From VRUE01 sp963697695 (GTDB lineage: Bacteria > Actinomycetota > Thermoleophilia > Solirubrobacterales > 70-9): a stretch of DNA of 64,000 nt. Positions within the stretch are counted from its first letter, which is position 1. Each line of letters starts with the position of its first letter. The position numbers were made by a program, and so were the translations under genes. A model generated the notes under the pieces. That model did no database searches. It worked only from the letters and a program-made list of their open reading frames with translations, and was not told the origin of the DNA. The DNA is taken from assembly GCA_963697695.1 (NCBI GenBank), contig OY969094.1, forward strand, positions 744,001-808,000. The letters run 5' to 3'. Positions 26,483 to 34,803 of the stretch are shown in pieces.

Positions 26483-27025
26483 ATGCGTTTACATAGCGTG
26501 GACGCGGCCCAGAGGCAGAGGAATTTCGTCGGGCTCCCCTACGCCCAGACACAAGAGCCGACCACGAGCGCTCCAAGCGAAAGCGCTCGGGACAGACGCT
26601 GGGACCTGAAGCGAATTTCGCTCCCCAAGCCGACCTTGGCGCCGCTACTCGACAAATCGGTGCGGGAAGAGCGGGCGCAGGAGAAGGAACGGCAGAGGGA
26701 GCTGGAGGCGATCGAGGCCGCAAAGCAGGCCTTCTTCGAAACCCCGGCTGGGAAAGCCCGCCTCGCCTACAAACGAGGGCATCGCCTCTTCCAGTTCGAA
26801 CTCGAGATCGGCGAGCTGCAGCCATTGGTCATTCCAGGGCTGTTCGGCGCTCCGTCTCGGCAGACCACCGATCCGGTGGACGTGCTCAACTCTGTGACTG
26901 TCGAGGGCTGGAAGCTGGTCACCGGAAAGTTCATCCACTCCGAGATGCGCGGAATGGTTGGCTGCTACCTCTTCAAGCGTTCGCAGAAAAGGCACCTGCG
27001 GACGAGCAACCCCTGGCAGTCCTAA
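26483..27025 (+). CDS. Hypothetical protein with a charged helix and a compact C-terminal domain
   Basis: 180 residues from ATG 26483. A disordered start is followed by a strongly charged helix (residues about 65-100, REERAQEKERQRELEAIEAAK). A C-terminal domain contains FFETPAGKARLAYKRGHRLFQFEL and WKLVTGKFIHSEMRGMVGCYLFKR. No membrane segment or known family is recognised. The stop codon overlaps that of the convergent gene at 27022. Confidence 0.6.
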   Translation: MRLHSVDAAQRQRNFVGLPYAQTQEPTTSAPSESARDRRWDLKRISLPKPTLAPLLDKSVREERAQEKERQRELEAIEAAKQAFFETPAGKARLAYKRGHRLFQFELEIGELQPLVIPGLFGAPSRQTTDPVDVLNSVTVEGWKLVTGKFIHSEMRGMVGCYLFKRSQKRHLRTSNPWQS

Positions 27026-28317
27026 GCAGGCTCGGCCACCTCAATCGTCACCCCCGCCCTCGGTAGATCCGCCAGGAAGGCGGTCCCGAGCGCGCTTGCC
27101 GGCGTCAACACGCCGAAGTTCTGTGGCAGCCCCTGGTCGCGAGCCAGTGCGATCCCGGCCTCGGCGAGGATGTTCGGCGCCGAGCGGTAGCCGGGATTGC
27201 CCTTGCCTTCCACCTGGGCCGCGGCCCGCAGCCCGCTGCTCGAGCGGGCGCGCATCTCGATCCGGTAGTCGAGCTGATCTAGCATCTCCAGCGAAGGCCC
27301 GCTGCCCGGCTTGGGGGAGATCGCGCGCAGTGTGGCCAGCGTCAGCCGATCCGCGAGCGTCCGCCTCCCCCCGGCCATCGCCACGATCCGGCGCGAGAGG
27401 CCGCTGAATGCCTTGGCATTGACGGCCCCAAGCGCCTTGGACCCCATGCTCGCGGTCATGTTCGTCGACTCGCGGTAGACGAAATCCGGCGAGTAGCCGC
27501 CGCCCGGCCCTTCGGCGAGGAGCGCGCTGCTGAGGTGGACGACCGGTGGGTTGAGGAACGGAGTCGGCATCAAGGGGGCGAGCCAGTCTCCGTTCGCCGC
27601 ACGGTGGGCGGTGAGATCGAGGCCGTTCGCGGCACGCTCGCGCGGATCGATCTCGGCTCCGTCGAGAAGGAAGAAGGGATCGGCGACGTCATTCATCTCG
27701 ATCAGCCTCTGGATCGTCGTCATGGTTCCGCCGCTGCTGCCGTGACCAAGGCGGAGCGGGTGGCGGTGAAGGACGAAGCTCGCCTCGGCGTCGAGCTGCT
27801 TGAGTCGCGACTCGTCGGCCTCGACGAAAGCCTCGTGAAGACCCAAAGCGCCCAGGTCGAAGGGCACGGACTCATACCCACAGGCTGGGATCAGCTTGAC
27901 CTCGGCCGCCCGAGCGGGACCGTGCAGCCGGGCGATGCGGGCGGCGATCACGTCGTTCTCGCCACAGAGGTCCGCGTAGTGGGCGCCGGCTGCAACGCAC
28001 TGATCCGGCAGCTCGTCGCCGACTGGGCCGAAGGGCCCGATCAGGCTGACCACCGCGGCAGTCCTGCCCGCAAGCTCGAGAAGCGCCGCCGGATCGCGAA
28101 CGTCGGCGACGACGACGTCGGGTCGTGGCTCGGGGAGGGTCGCGGCCAGCTCCTCCAGCTTCGTCCGGTCGCGCCCTGCGATTGCCCAGCGCAGACCGGC
28201 CTCCGCCGCGCGAGAGCCCAGATAGGCGACCGCCTGGCGACCGGAGAACCCAGTCGCCCCATAGACGACGACCTCGTAGGGACGCTCGGCCTGTCCGGTA
28301 GTCGAGTTCACAGCCAC
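27022..28317 (-). CDS. Saccharopine-dehydrogenase-like NAD(P)-binding oxidoreductase
   Basis: 431 residues. VVVYGATGFSGRQAVAYL is a Rossmann GxxGxxG loop and WAIAGRDRTKLEEL the second strand. The family includes mycobacterial trans-acting enoyl reductases and related proteins of uncertain role. ACGYESVPFDLGALG is the conserved mid-domain motif. Start is GTG 28317, or GTG 28311. The next gene upstream on the same strand, a DUF3237 protein, ends 1 base before this start. Confidence 0.78.
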   Translation of the reverse strand: MAVNSTTGQAERPYEVVVYGATGFSGRQAVAYLGSRAAEAGLRWAIAGRDRTKLEELAATLPEPRPDVVVADVRDPAALLELAGRTAAVVSLIGPFGPVGDELPDQCVAAGAHYADLCGENDVIAARIARLHGPARAAEVKLIPACGYESVPFDLGALGLHEAFVEADESRLKQLDAEASFVLHRHPLRLGHGSSGGTMTTIQRLIEMNDVADPFFLLDGAEIDPRERAANGLDLTAHRAANGDWLAPLMPTPFLNPPVVHLSSALLAEGPGGGYSPDFVYRESTNMTASMGSKALGAVNAKAFSGLSRRIVAMAGGRRTLADRLTLATLRAISPKPGSGPSLEMLDQLDYRIEMRARSSSGLRAAAQVEGKGNPGYRSAPNILAEAGIALARDQGLPQNFGVLTPASALGTAFLADLPRAGVTIEVAEPA

Positions 28318-28318
28318 G

Positions 28319-28789
28319 CTAGGTGACCATAGAGAGACGCGCTTCGACGCCGCGGCCGGTCCCTCTCGGCGCGATCCGGCCCTCGGCGATGAAGACGGCC
28401 CGGTTCACCCAGGCGTAGCGCTCGTCGCCGGCCTCCAAGCGCATCGCCGACCGGTAGTACTGGTCCTCGAACCCGGTCTCCTCACCGGCGGCGATCGCCG
28501 CGAGCACCTGCTTGTTCAGCTCGACGACGCCCTGAGCCGAGGCGTAGACGAGCGCCTCGTCGTCCATCCGTAACTGCATCCGCACGTCCAGCCGGCCCCA
28601 GCCATCGGGACCGAGCAGCATCCAATCCGCGCCGCCAGGCAGGACAACTCCCTGCAGCCGCTCGCCGCGGACCGTACCGCCCGCGATCTCGAGGATCCGC
28701 CGGTGGCCGAGCGGCCCCGCACCCACCTCCTGTGCCTGCGCCGCCAGGTCGACCTGGATCGTGCAGATCTCCTTCAGCCCCACTGCCAC
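28319..28789 (-). CDS. DUF3237 family protein
   Basis: 156 residues from GTG 28789, with GTG 28783 as an alternative; both match the family length. Visible motifs are GHRRILEIAGGTVRGERLQG, VLPGGADWMLLGPDGWGRLDVR and DDEALVYASAQG, typical of DUF3237. The function is unknown; members occur next to oxidoreductases. It lies one base before the downstream dehydrogenase-like gene, so an operon is likely. Confidence 0.75.
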   Translation of the reverse strand: MAVGLKEICTIQVDLAAQAQEVGAGPLGHRRILEIAGGTVRGERLQGVVLPGGADWMLLGPDGWGRLDVRMQLRMDDEALVYASAQGVVELNKQVLAAIAAGEETGFEDQYYRSAMRLEAGDERYAWVNRAVFIAEGRIAPRGTGRGVEARLSMVT

Positions 28790-28830
28790 GCCGAGCGACC
28801 CTATCCCGCTCTCCCGCCATGCGCAAATCC

Positions 28831-29451
28831 CTACGCGGACTTGGTCGCGGCAAGCAGCGCCAGCTCCAGCCACTTGAAGTGGCAGTCGACGCCGGAGAAG
28901 CCCGCCTCGCGGAGCCACGTCATCTGATCGGCCAGATCGGCAAGGCGATCGCTGGGATCGTCCTCGACCCGTCCGATCTCGCGGCGGAAGCGCTCGTGCA
29001 AGCCGGGAGTGGCCGATCGAACCAGGTCGAGGTCGGCGAACACCCCGCCCGGCGCAAGCAGCTCGTGAACCTCGCCGAAGAGCTGCCGCTTGCGCTCGTC
29101 CTCGAGGTGGTGGATCGCCAGTCCGGAGACGACCGCGTCGAAGCGGCCCGACTCGTCCAGCGGCTCGCTCAGGTCGTGCGAACGCAGCTCGATCTCCGCG
29201 CGACCGGCAAAGCGCTCGGCGGCTCGCTCCAGCATCGGAGCCGACGAGTCGAGCCCGATGCCTTCAACGCCGGAGAAGCGATCGGCGACAAGGCTCAGCA
29301 GCCGCCCATCCCCCGTGCCCAGATCCAAGACGCGTTCGGTTGCCGTCGGCAAGGCGGCCAGCAGCATCTCCTCGGCGGTAGCGCGGTGGAGTATCTCGCG
29401 CGAGAGATACTCGGATACCCGCCCCGGCTCAGACCACTCGCCTTCGCTCAC
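28831..29451 (-). CDS. Class I SAM-dependent methyltransferase
   Basis: 206 residues from GTG 29451. RVLDLGTGDGRLLSL is motif I and IGLDSSAPML the adenine-binding Asp region. FDAVVSGLAIHHLEDE and LLAPGGVFADLD are motifs II/III. The substrate is unknown. A TAGCGT box ends 6 bases before the GTG, which suggests a leaderless message, divergent from dtd. Confidence 0.82.
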   Translation of the reverse strand: MSEGEWSEPGRVSEYLSREILHRATAEEMLLAALPTATERVLDLGTGDGRLLSLVADRFSGVEGIGLDSSAPMLERAAERFAGRAEIELRSHDLSEPLDESGRFDAVVSGLAIHHLEDERKRQLFGEVHELLAPGGVFADLDLVRSATPGLHERFRREIGRVEDDPSDRLADLADQMTWLREAGFSGVDCHFKWLELALLAATKSA

Positions 29452-29457
29452 ACGGCC

Positions 29458-29496
29458 ACGCTACAGCGCCGGCGCCACGCCTCGTGCGTGTAGCTT
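29458..29496. promoter_or_regulatory. Paired divergent -10 boxes (methyltransferase / dtd)
   Basis: TAGCGT on the minus strand (29458-29463) is 6 bases from the methyltransferase GTG. TAGCTT on the plus strand (29491-29496) is 7 bases from the dtd GTG. Neither gene has a Shine-Dalgarno in that gap, so both transcripts may start on the start codon. Confidence 0.45.
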
Positions 29497-29503
29497 GAGC
29501 GGC

Positions 29504-29920
29504 GTGAGAGCGCTTGTCCAGCGGGTCAGCGAGGCCTCGGTCGAAGTCGAGGGCAAGCGGGTCGCGGAGATCGGCCCGGGGATGCTGATCCTTCTCGGCG
29601 TGGCCGACGGCGACGACGTGCCCCAGGCCGACCGGCTGGCGGAGAAGGTGCGGGCGCTGCGCATCTTCGACGACGCGGAAGGGCGGATGAACGAGCCGCT
29701 CGGCGAGCGCGAGGTGCTCTGCGTGAGTCAGTTCACCCTCTACGGGGACACCCGCAAGGGCAACCGCCCCAGCTACATGCAGGCGGCGCGTCCGGAGATG
29801 GCCGAGCCGCTCTATGAACGCTTCTGCGCGAACCTCGGCGCAGAGAAGGGCGTCTTCGGCGCCTCGATGCGAGTGGCCCTGGTCAACGACGGACCGGTCA
29901 CGCTGCTGCTCGAGACCTGA
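29504..29920 (+). CDS. dtd: D-aminoacyl-tRNA deacylase
   Basis: 138 residues from GTG 29504. CVSQFTLYGDTRKGNRPSY and LVNDGPVTLLLE are the two DTD signature motifs that form the active site at the dimer interface. The enzyme removes D-amino acids wrongly attached to tRNA. Its length matches the family. A stable hairpin follows the stop codon. Confidence 0.95.
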   Translation: MRALVQRVSEASVEVEGKRVAEIGPGMLILLGVADGDDVPQADRLAEKVRALRIFDDAEGRMNEPLGEREVLCVSQFTLYGDTRKGNRPSYMQAARPEMAEPLYERFCANLGAEKGVFGASMRVALVNDGPVTLLLET

Positions 29921-29924
29921 AAGA

Positions 29925-29950
29925 GGGCCGGGCCCTTGCGAGCCCGGCCC
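29925..29950. terminator. Hairpin after dtd
   Basis: GGGCCGGGC (29925-29933) and GCCCGGCCC (29942-29950) form a perfect 9-base-pair stem with an 8-base loop. It lies 4 bases after the dtd stop, between convergent genes. There is only a weak T-run, so it may be a bidirectional, partly Rho-dependent terminator. Confidence 0.6.
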
Positions 29951-29969
29951 CGTTGCGCTTGCCGCCGTT

Positions 29970-30203
29970 TCAGGTGCCTCGCGGGTGCGGCGAGTGACCG
30001 CCGATGTGCAAGCTGTCGAGCAGCCTCGGGATGTAGACGAGGCCGCAGACGCCGACGACTACGTAGACCACGTCGGTGAGCGTCCCGCTCCCGAGCACGT
30101 CCGAGATCACGTTCGTGTCGAACAGCCCGACCATCCCCCAGTTGAGAGCGCCGAGGATCATCACCAACAGCGCAACCGGCTCCAACCGTCTGATCGTCTC
30201 CAT
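29970..30203 (-). CDS. DUF378 family small membrane protein
   Basis: 77 residues. Two helices are seen (about 10-28, PVALLVMILGALNWGMVGLF, and 43-60, DVVYVVVGVCGLVYIPRLL). NWGMVGLF is the DUF378 hallmark. The role is unknown. AGGAGGG precedes the ATG, giving a normal Shine-Dalgarno start. A small inverted repeat, TAGTT-ACG-AACTA (30237-30249), lies upstream in an otherwise unremarkable 124-base gap. Confidence 0.82.
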   Translation of the reverse strand: METIRRLEPVALLVMILGALNWGMVGLFDTNVISDVLGSGTLTDVVYVVVGVCGLVYIPRLLDSLHIGGHSPHPRGT

Positions 30204-30327
30204 CTCTCTTCACCCTCCTGTTAGGGCTAATGCGGATAGTTACGAACTAACTACACCGTAGAGGGGCCTCGAGTTACCGCCTGCCACCCTCGTCCCGTGA
30301 CGAAGCGTGCTCGAGCCTGCACCACAT

Positions 30328-30924
30328 CTAGGGGGCCAGTCGCGACTCGCGCCATGACTCTCCATCCGCTTGGTAGAGGAAGCGGTCGTGGAGCCGGTCG
30401 GCTCCTTCCGTCCAGAGCTCGACGCTCTGCGGATGGATCCGGACCGCGCCCCAGTCCTCCGGGCAGGGAATCGGCCCCTCCGCCATCTCGTCTTCGAGCT
30501 CGCCGAGCCGGGAGCGCAGGGGGTCGAGCTCGTCGATCGATTCGCCTTGCCGGGAGACGAGCGCCTGCAGCCGGTGGCCGCGCGGACGGCCGACCCACAG
30601 CTCCTCGGCCAGCTCGCGCCCGGCGATCTCCGCCCGGCCCTCGACTCGTGCCTGCCGCCCCAGCGATGGCCAGTGGAAGACCGCAGCGACTCGCGGGTTG
30701 CGGCGCAGCTCGTCGGCCTTTCGCGTCCAGAGCGAGGTGGTGAAGACGAGAGCGTCCGCCTCCAGCCGCTTGAGCGAGACGACGCGCGCGGACGGGTAGC
30801 CGTCGCCGGTGGCGGTCACCAGGATCATCGCCGCCGGGGCAGCGACCTCCGCCTCGCGAGCCTGCTCGAGCCAGGTCCCCAGGACCTGAAGAGGATCGGT
30901 GGTCGCATCGCCGGTCATCCGCAC
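30328..30924 (-). CDS. pdxH: Pyridoxamine 5'-phosphate oxidase
   Basis: 198 residues. PSARVVSLKRLEADALVFTTSLWTRKADEL covers the FMN and substrate region, AVFHWPSLGRQARVEG follows, and the protein ends WRESRLAP as PdxH enzymes do. It oxidises pyridoxamine or pyridoxine phosphate to PLP with FMN. It is divergent from a TetR gene, with a large palindrome between them. Confidence 0.9.
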   Translation of the reverse strand: MRMTGDATTDPLQVLGTWLEQAREAEVAAPAAMILVTATGDGYPSARVVSLKRLEADALVFTTSLWTRKADELRRNPRVAAVFHWPSLGRQARVEGRAEIAGRELAEELWVGRPRGHRLQALVSRQGESIDELDPLRSRLGELEDEMAEGPIPCPEDWGAVRIHPQSVELWTEGADRLHDRFLYQADGESWRESRLAP

Positions 30925-30928
30925 ACTG

Positions 30929-30962
30929 GATTATAATCACAATTCGAATTGGATTTACAATC
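30929..30962. promoter_or_regulatory. 34-base dyad, likely TetR operator
   Basis: The centre CAATTCGAATTG (30940-30951) is a perfect palindrome. The flanks GATT/AATC and TAA/TTA also pair symmetrically, so 13 of 17 positions match around the centre at 30945/30946. GATTATAATC (30929-30938) can also serve as a -10 region. It fills the 41-base AT-rich gap between pdxH and the TetR gene and ends 3 bases before the TetR ATG, so a bound repressor would block both. Confidence 0.7.
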
Positions 30963-30965
30963 TGA

Positions 30966-31610
30966 ATGACTCCGAAGCCGAAAAGGGAAACCCGTGCCGA
31001 GAAGCAGGCCCGGACCCGCACCGAGCTGCTTTCGACCGCCGCCCGGGTCTTCGCCCGCCGCGGCTACAACGGCGCCTCCGTCGAGGAGATCGCCGAGGAG
31101 GCCGGCTACTCGCACGGCGCGGTCTACTCCAACTTCGAGAGCAAGGCGGACCTCTTCCTCGCCGTGCTCGAGGACTACATGGCCGAGCGCGCCGAGGAGC
31201 TGGCGGAGACTCAGCTGGAGCTCGGCGAGGACGCTCCGCTCGAGGCCCGCGCCCGGGCCCTCGCCGACCAGTGGATGGAGCGCTTCGCCAAGGACCGCGA
31301 GTCCTTCCTCCTCCACATGGAGTTCATCGCCAACGCGGGCCGGGACCCGGCGACGGCGGAACGCTTCGGCTCCCGCTCGGCCGCCCTGCGCGAAACGATC
31401 TCCCGCTACATCTCGCACTACGCGGAGGAAGAGGGAGGAGGACTCGCGCTTCCCGCCGACGATCTCGCCCTGGTTCTGCGGTCACTCGGCATCGGTCTCG
31501 CGGTGGAAGCGCTGGTCAGCCCGGCCGCGGTGCGCGACGAGGTCTACGGCGACTTCGTCGAGCTGCTGGTGAAGCTCTTGCGCGAGCATGCCGGCAAAGC
31601 CGAGCTGTGA
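30966..31610 (+). CDS. TetR family transcriptional regulator
   Basis: 214 residues. ARVFARRGYNGASVEEIAEEAGYSHGAVYSNFESKADLFLAVL is the complete TetR DNA-binding domain. The C-terminal ligand domain is helical and acidic; the ligand is unknown. The gene is preceded by a 34-base dyad that it probably binds. The stop overlaps the downstream GNAT start (GTGA). Confidence 0.88.
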   Translation: MTPKPKRETRAEKQARTRTELLSTAARVFARRGYNGASVEEIAEEAGYSHGAVYSNFESKADLFLAVLEDYMAERAEELAETQLELGEDAPLEARARALADQWMERFAKDRESFLLHMEFIANAGRDPATAERFGSRSAALRETISRYISHYAEEEGGGLALPADDLALVLRSLGIGLAVEALVSPAAVRDEVYGDFVELLVKLLREHAGKAEL

Positions 31611-32098
31611 CCGACCGTGGCGTTTCGATCCGCGCTGCGATCGCGAGCGATGCCGACGCCGTCGTGGCGCTCTGGACCGAGGCCTACGTCATGCCGGGCG
31701 GCGGCCGCACCGAGCCGTACGTCCCAGCCGACTTCTTCGCGACCGCCCGTAACGGCGAGCTCTTCGTCGCGGAGCAAGAGGGCACCATCGTCGGCGTAGT
31801 CGCCCTGCTTGCCCCGGGAGCGCCAGGACGTGCGGTGAGCCAAGCCGGCGAGGCAGAGCTCTCGCGCCTGGCGGTCGCCGGGGCTGCCCGTGGCCTGGGG
31901 ATCGGCCGGGCACTGGCGCAGCGTTGCGAGCAGCGGGCACGGGCCGAGGGCTGGCAGGCGATCGCGCTCTGGAGCCGCCGCTACCAGACTGCGGCCCACC
32001 GTCTCTACGAGTCGCTCGGCTACGAGCGCGCGCCGCAGCGCGACACGGTCGACGAGACCGGACACGAGCGGCTCGTCTTCAGGCTCGTGCTTGCTTGA
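31607..32098 (+). CDS. GNAT family N-acetyltransferase
   Basis: 163 residues from GTG 31607. VVGVVALLAPG and AELSRLAVAGAARGLGIGRALAQRCEQRA include the acetyl-CoA Q/RxxGxG/A loop, and RLYESLGYER ends the domain. It is in an operon with the TetR gene and a second GNAT gene. The substrate is unknown. Confidence 0.85.
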   Translation: MTDRGVSIRAAIASDADAVVALWTEAYVMPGGGRTEPYVPADFFATARNGELFVAEQEGTIVGVVALLAPGAPGRAVSQAGEAELSRLAVAGAARGLGIGRALAQRCEQRARAEGWQAIALWSRRYQTAAHRLYESLGYERAPQRDTVDETGHERLVFRLVLA

Positions 32099-32692
32099 AT
32101 GGCCGCTGTGGAGAACCTCACCACTCGCCTCGAAGGATCGATCGTCGTGCTCGAGCCGCTCGGCGAGGAGCATGCCGACGAGCTCTGGGAAGTAGCGCAG
32201 GCACCCGAGATCTGGGCCTGGCTCGCCCACGTCGGCAGCAGCCGCGAGTATTTCGACAGGTGGATGGAGCTGACGCTGGACGCCGCCCGCACCGGCAGCG
32301 AGGGCCCCTTCGTCACCCGCGAGCTGGCCGGCGGCCGGGCGGTCGGCAGCAGCCGCTACCTCAACGTGCGCCCTGCCGACCGGGCGATGGAGATCGGCTG
32401 GACCTGGCTGCACCCGAGCGCCTGGCGCACCGGCGCCAACGTCGAGGCGAAGCTGCTGATGCTCGGGCACGCCTTCGAGACGCTCGAGTGCGTCCGGGTC
32501 GAGTTCAAGACCGACGCCCGCAACGAGCGCTCCCGCGCCGCCCTCGCCGCCCTGCCGGCGCAGTTCGAGGGCGTCATGCGCAACCACATGATCGTCCCCG
32601 ACGTCGGCCGGCGCGACTCGGCCTACTACAGCGTGATCGACTCCGAGTGGCCCGAGGTCAAGGCCAACCTGCAGCGCCGCCTACGAGGCTGA
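32099..32692 (+). CDS. GNAT acetyltransferase, RimJ/RimL-like
   Basis: 197 residues; the ATG directly follows the upstream stop. RLEGSIVVLEPLGEEHADELWEVA and IGWTWLHPSAWRTGANVEAKLLMLGHAFE follow the RimJ-like subfamily, and FKTDARNERSRAALAALPAQFEGVMRNHM completes it. Members acetylate N-terminal amines or small molecules. The C-terminus overlaps the convergent TetR gene by 12 bases. Confidence 0.85.
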   Translation: MAAVENLTTRLEGSIVVLEPLGEEHADELWEVAQAPEIWAWLAHVGSSREYFDRWMELTLDAARTGSEGPFVTRELAGGRAVGSSRYLNVRPADRAMEIGWTWLHPSAWRTGANVEAKLLMLGHAFETLECVRVEFKTDARNERSRAALAALPAQFEGVMRNHMIVPDVGRRDSAYYSVIDSEWPEVKANLQRRLRG

Positions 32693-33325
32693 CTCGATTC
32701 CCAGCGCCCGGTCGATGAAGGGGCCGAGCAGCTCGCGGGCCTGAGCCGCGGTGGTCTCCGGCGAGCCGCCGGGGGCGGTGATGTAGCTGATCGCGAGGCG
32801 AACGAGCGACTCGGCCAGGAGCGTCGTCTTCTCGGTCGGTGCCTGGGGCCAGCCCTCCTGAATGACCCCGGCAAGCCGGGCGGTTGCCCACTGCACGACG
32901 GGCATCCCCTGGGTGGTGACGAAGGGCAGCATGCCGCGGGTACCGTCGTCGCTGAGCAGGATGTGGACGAGCGGGTCCTCGCCGGCGCTGCGCAGGAAGG
33001 TGTCGAGCGCGGCGCCGACCGCGGCGTGGGGATCGTCGAGGTGCTCGCGAACCGCCGCCTCGACCACGTCCAGGAAGCGTTCGCCCTCGTGGATGACGAA
33101 GGCTTGGCCGAACTCGTCGCGGCTGCCGAACTCCTTGTAGAGGGTCTGGCGGCTGACGCCGGCGCTGCCGGCTATGTTCGACATCGTGATCTCCGACCAG
33201 GCGCGGCTCTGCAGCTCGTCGCGGGCCGCGCCGAAGAGGGTCTCACGCAGCAGCTGGCGCGCGGCTTGCGGATAGGGCGTGCGAGGCGTGGCCACCGCGC
33301 CCATCGTGGCAGCGGGCGCGGTCAC
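32681..33325 (-). CDS. alkX: TetR regulator of the alkane operon (AlkX-like)
   Basis: 214 residues from GTG 33325, preferred for its GTGA overlap with the rubredoxin stop; ATG 33304 gives 207 residues. The N-terminal domain is SRAWSEITMSNIAGSAGVSRQTLYKEFGSRDEFGQAF. In mycobacteria and rhodococci the alkB-rubredoxin operon ends in such a repressor, which binds an inverted repeat before alkB (known). An excellent inverted repeat is present at 34726-34746, so autoregulation is likely here too. Confidence 0.82.
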   Translation of the reverse strand: MTAPAATMGAVATPRTPYPQAARQLLRETLFGAARDELQSRAWSEITMSNIAGSAGVSRQTLYKEFGSRDEFGQAFVIHEGERFLDVVEAAVREHLDDPHAAVGAALDTFLRSAGEDPLVHILLSDDGTRGMLPFVTTQGMPVVQWATARLAGVIQEGWPQAPTEKTTLLAESLVRLAISYITAPGGSPETTAAQARELLGPFIDRALGIESAS

Positions 33326-33495
33326 TCGCCCTCGCCATCGGGCTCGAAGTCGACCTTGTCGCGCACGCCGCAGTCGGGGCAGGCCCAGTCGTCGGGGACC
33401 TCGCTCCATGGCGTGCCGGCCGGGAAGCCCTCGCGCGGATGACCCTCCTGCTCGTCGTAGACGTAGCCGCAGCCCGGGCAGCGCCAGCGGCTCAT
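33322..33495 (-). CDS. rubA: Rubredoxin
   Basis: 57 residues. The iron site is CPGCGYVYD (Cys6, Cys9) and CPDCGVRDK (Cys39, Cys42), with the conserved aromatic and proline residues GTPWSEVPDDWACP. It carries electrons from a reductase to AlkB. Its ATG overlaps the alkB stop (ATGA) and its stop overlaps the regulator start. Only one rubredoxin is present, whereas some relatives have two. Confidence 0.95.
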   Translation of the reverse strand: MSRWRCPGCGYVYDEQEGHPREGFPAGTPWSEVPDDWACPDCGVRDKVDFEPDGEGE

Positions 33496-34682
33496 GCCCC
33501 GGCCCCGTAGCGGGCGAGAATCCGCTTCCGCTTCCGCGGCTGGATGTTGGCGCGGCTGAGGTCGCCGCCGTAGTGCTCGACCAGACGAGGGTCCATCACC
33601 CGGCTCCAGAGCGGCGGGACCCAGGCGAGCACGATCATCCCCGCGTAACCGGTGGGCAGTTGCGGAGCCTCGTCGACGTGGCGCAGCGCCTGATAGCGCC
33701 GGGTCGGGTTGGCGTGATGATCGCTGTGCCGTTGCAGGTGGTAGAGCAGGACGTTGGAGGCGACGTTGTTGCTGTTCCAGCTGTGCTCGGGACGGCAGCG
33801 CTCGTAGCGTCCGTCCTCCTTCTTCTGGCGCAGCAGGCCGTAGTGCTCGAGATAGTTGACGACCTCCAGGAGGGAGAAGCCGAGCACCGCCTGGATCAGC
33901 AGGTAGGGCAGGACGACCGGGCCGAAGACGATCGTCAACGCCGCGAACAGCGCCACGGTCATCGCCCAGGCGCCGAGGATGTCGTTGCGCAGGGTCCACG
34001 GCGACTTGCCCATGCGATCGAGACGGGCGCGCTCGATCCCCCAGGCCGAGCTGAGGCTGCCGGCGACGGTTCGCGGCAGGAAGGCCCAGAAGCTCTCCCC
34101 CAGTCGCGAGCTGGCGGGGTCCTCGGGGGTGGCGACGCGGACATGGTGGCCGCGGTTGTGCTCGATGAAGAAGTGGCCGTAGCCGGTCTGCGCCAGTGCG
34201 ATCCGGCTCAGCCAGCGCTCCCCGCTGTCGCGCTTGTGGCCGAGCTCGTGCGCAGTGTTGATCGCAATGCCGCCGACGACCCCCATCGTCACCGCCAGGC
34301 CAAGGCTCTCGATGACCGAGAGGCCGCCGTTCGACCAGAGCCAGCAGGCGAAGACGAGGCCGGCGTACTGGACCGGGATGAAGAGGTAAGTGCACCAGCG
34401 GTAGTAGCGGTCCTGCTCGAGCCACTTGAGAATGCTGTCGGGCGGATTGGTCGGGTCGACCCCGATCGCGATGTCGAGCAGGGGGAAGACGACGAAGACG
34501 AGCAGCGGGCCGAAGAAGTAGAAGAACTGAAAGCCGGTGATCTCGACACTGGCCCAGGCGATGAAGGGTGCGAAGGGAATGACCAAGCCAAGCAGCCAGG
34601 CGTAGCGCTTGGCATCGCGCCAGGTGGCCGGGTTGAGCTCTATCGCCGGCCCGTGGTCATGCGTATGCGAATGCGCCTCCAT
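33492..34682 (-). CDS. alkB: Alkane 1-monooxygenase
   Basis: 396 residues from ATG 34682, with AAGGAGG upstream. The di-iron His motifs are NTAHELGHK, EHNRGHH and LQRHSDHHANP. NYLEHYG is the fourth characteristic motif. Six hydrophobic helices are visible and the N-terminus is His-rich (EAHSHTHDHGP). It hydroxylates the terminal carbon of medium-chain alkanes at the inner face of the membrane, using rubredoxin as electron donor. Confidence 0.96.
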   Translation of the reverse strand: MEAHSHTHDHGPAIELNPATWRDAKRYAWLLGLVIPFAPFIAWASVEITGFQFFYFFGPLLVFVVFPLLDIAIGVDPTNPPDSILKWLEQDRYYRWCTYLFIPVQYAGLVFACWLWSNGGLSVIESLGLAVTMGVVGGIAINTAHELGHKRDSGERWLSRIALAQTGYGHFFIEHNRGHHVRVATPEDPASSRLGESFWAFLPRTVAGSLSSAWGIERARLDRMGKSPWTLRNDILGAWAMTVALFAALTIVFGPVVLPYLLIQAVLGFSLLEVVNYLEHYGLLRQKKEDGRYERCRPEHSWNSNNVASNVLLYHLQRHSDHHANPTRRYQALRHVDEAPQLPTGYAGMIVLAWVPPLWSRVMDPRLVEHYGGDLSRANIQPRKRKRILARYGAGA

Positions 34683-34725
34683 GCCGCTCCTCCTTGTCAA
34701 ATCCAGCTTTTCCGTCCTTGCAGTT

Positions 34726-34746
34726 GACAAACTAGCCTAGTTTGTC
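34726..34746. promoter_or_regulatory. Operator of the alkane operon (inverted repeat)
   Basis: GACAAACTAG (34726-34735) and CTAGTTTGTC (34737-34746) are perfect 10-base arms around one base. It lies 44 bases upstream of the alkB ATG. On the minus strand TTGCCT and TAGTTT, 17 bases apart, could be the -35 and -10 boxes, so the operator would cover the promoter. It is the expected binding site of the TetR protein encoded at 32681. Confidence 0.75.
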
Positions 34747-34803
34747 CAAAAAGGCAACATCTTTTTCTAATTCGTCAATAACCGCCCGCGAAAACCAAGC
34801 AGG

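Noticed and set aside
30297..30322. Possible fourth copy of the dispersed repeat near the end of pdxH
   Set aside because: Only CGAAGCGTGCTC followed by TGCAC resembles copy C. The conserved GGACGCAGGGAG and CCGAGGAC blocks are absent.
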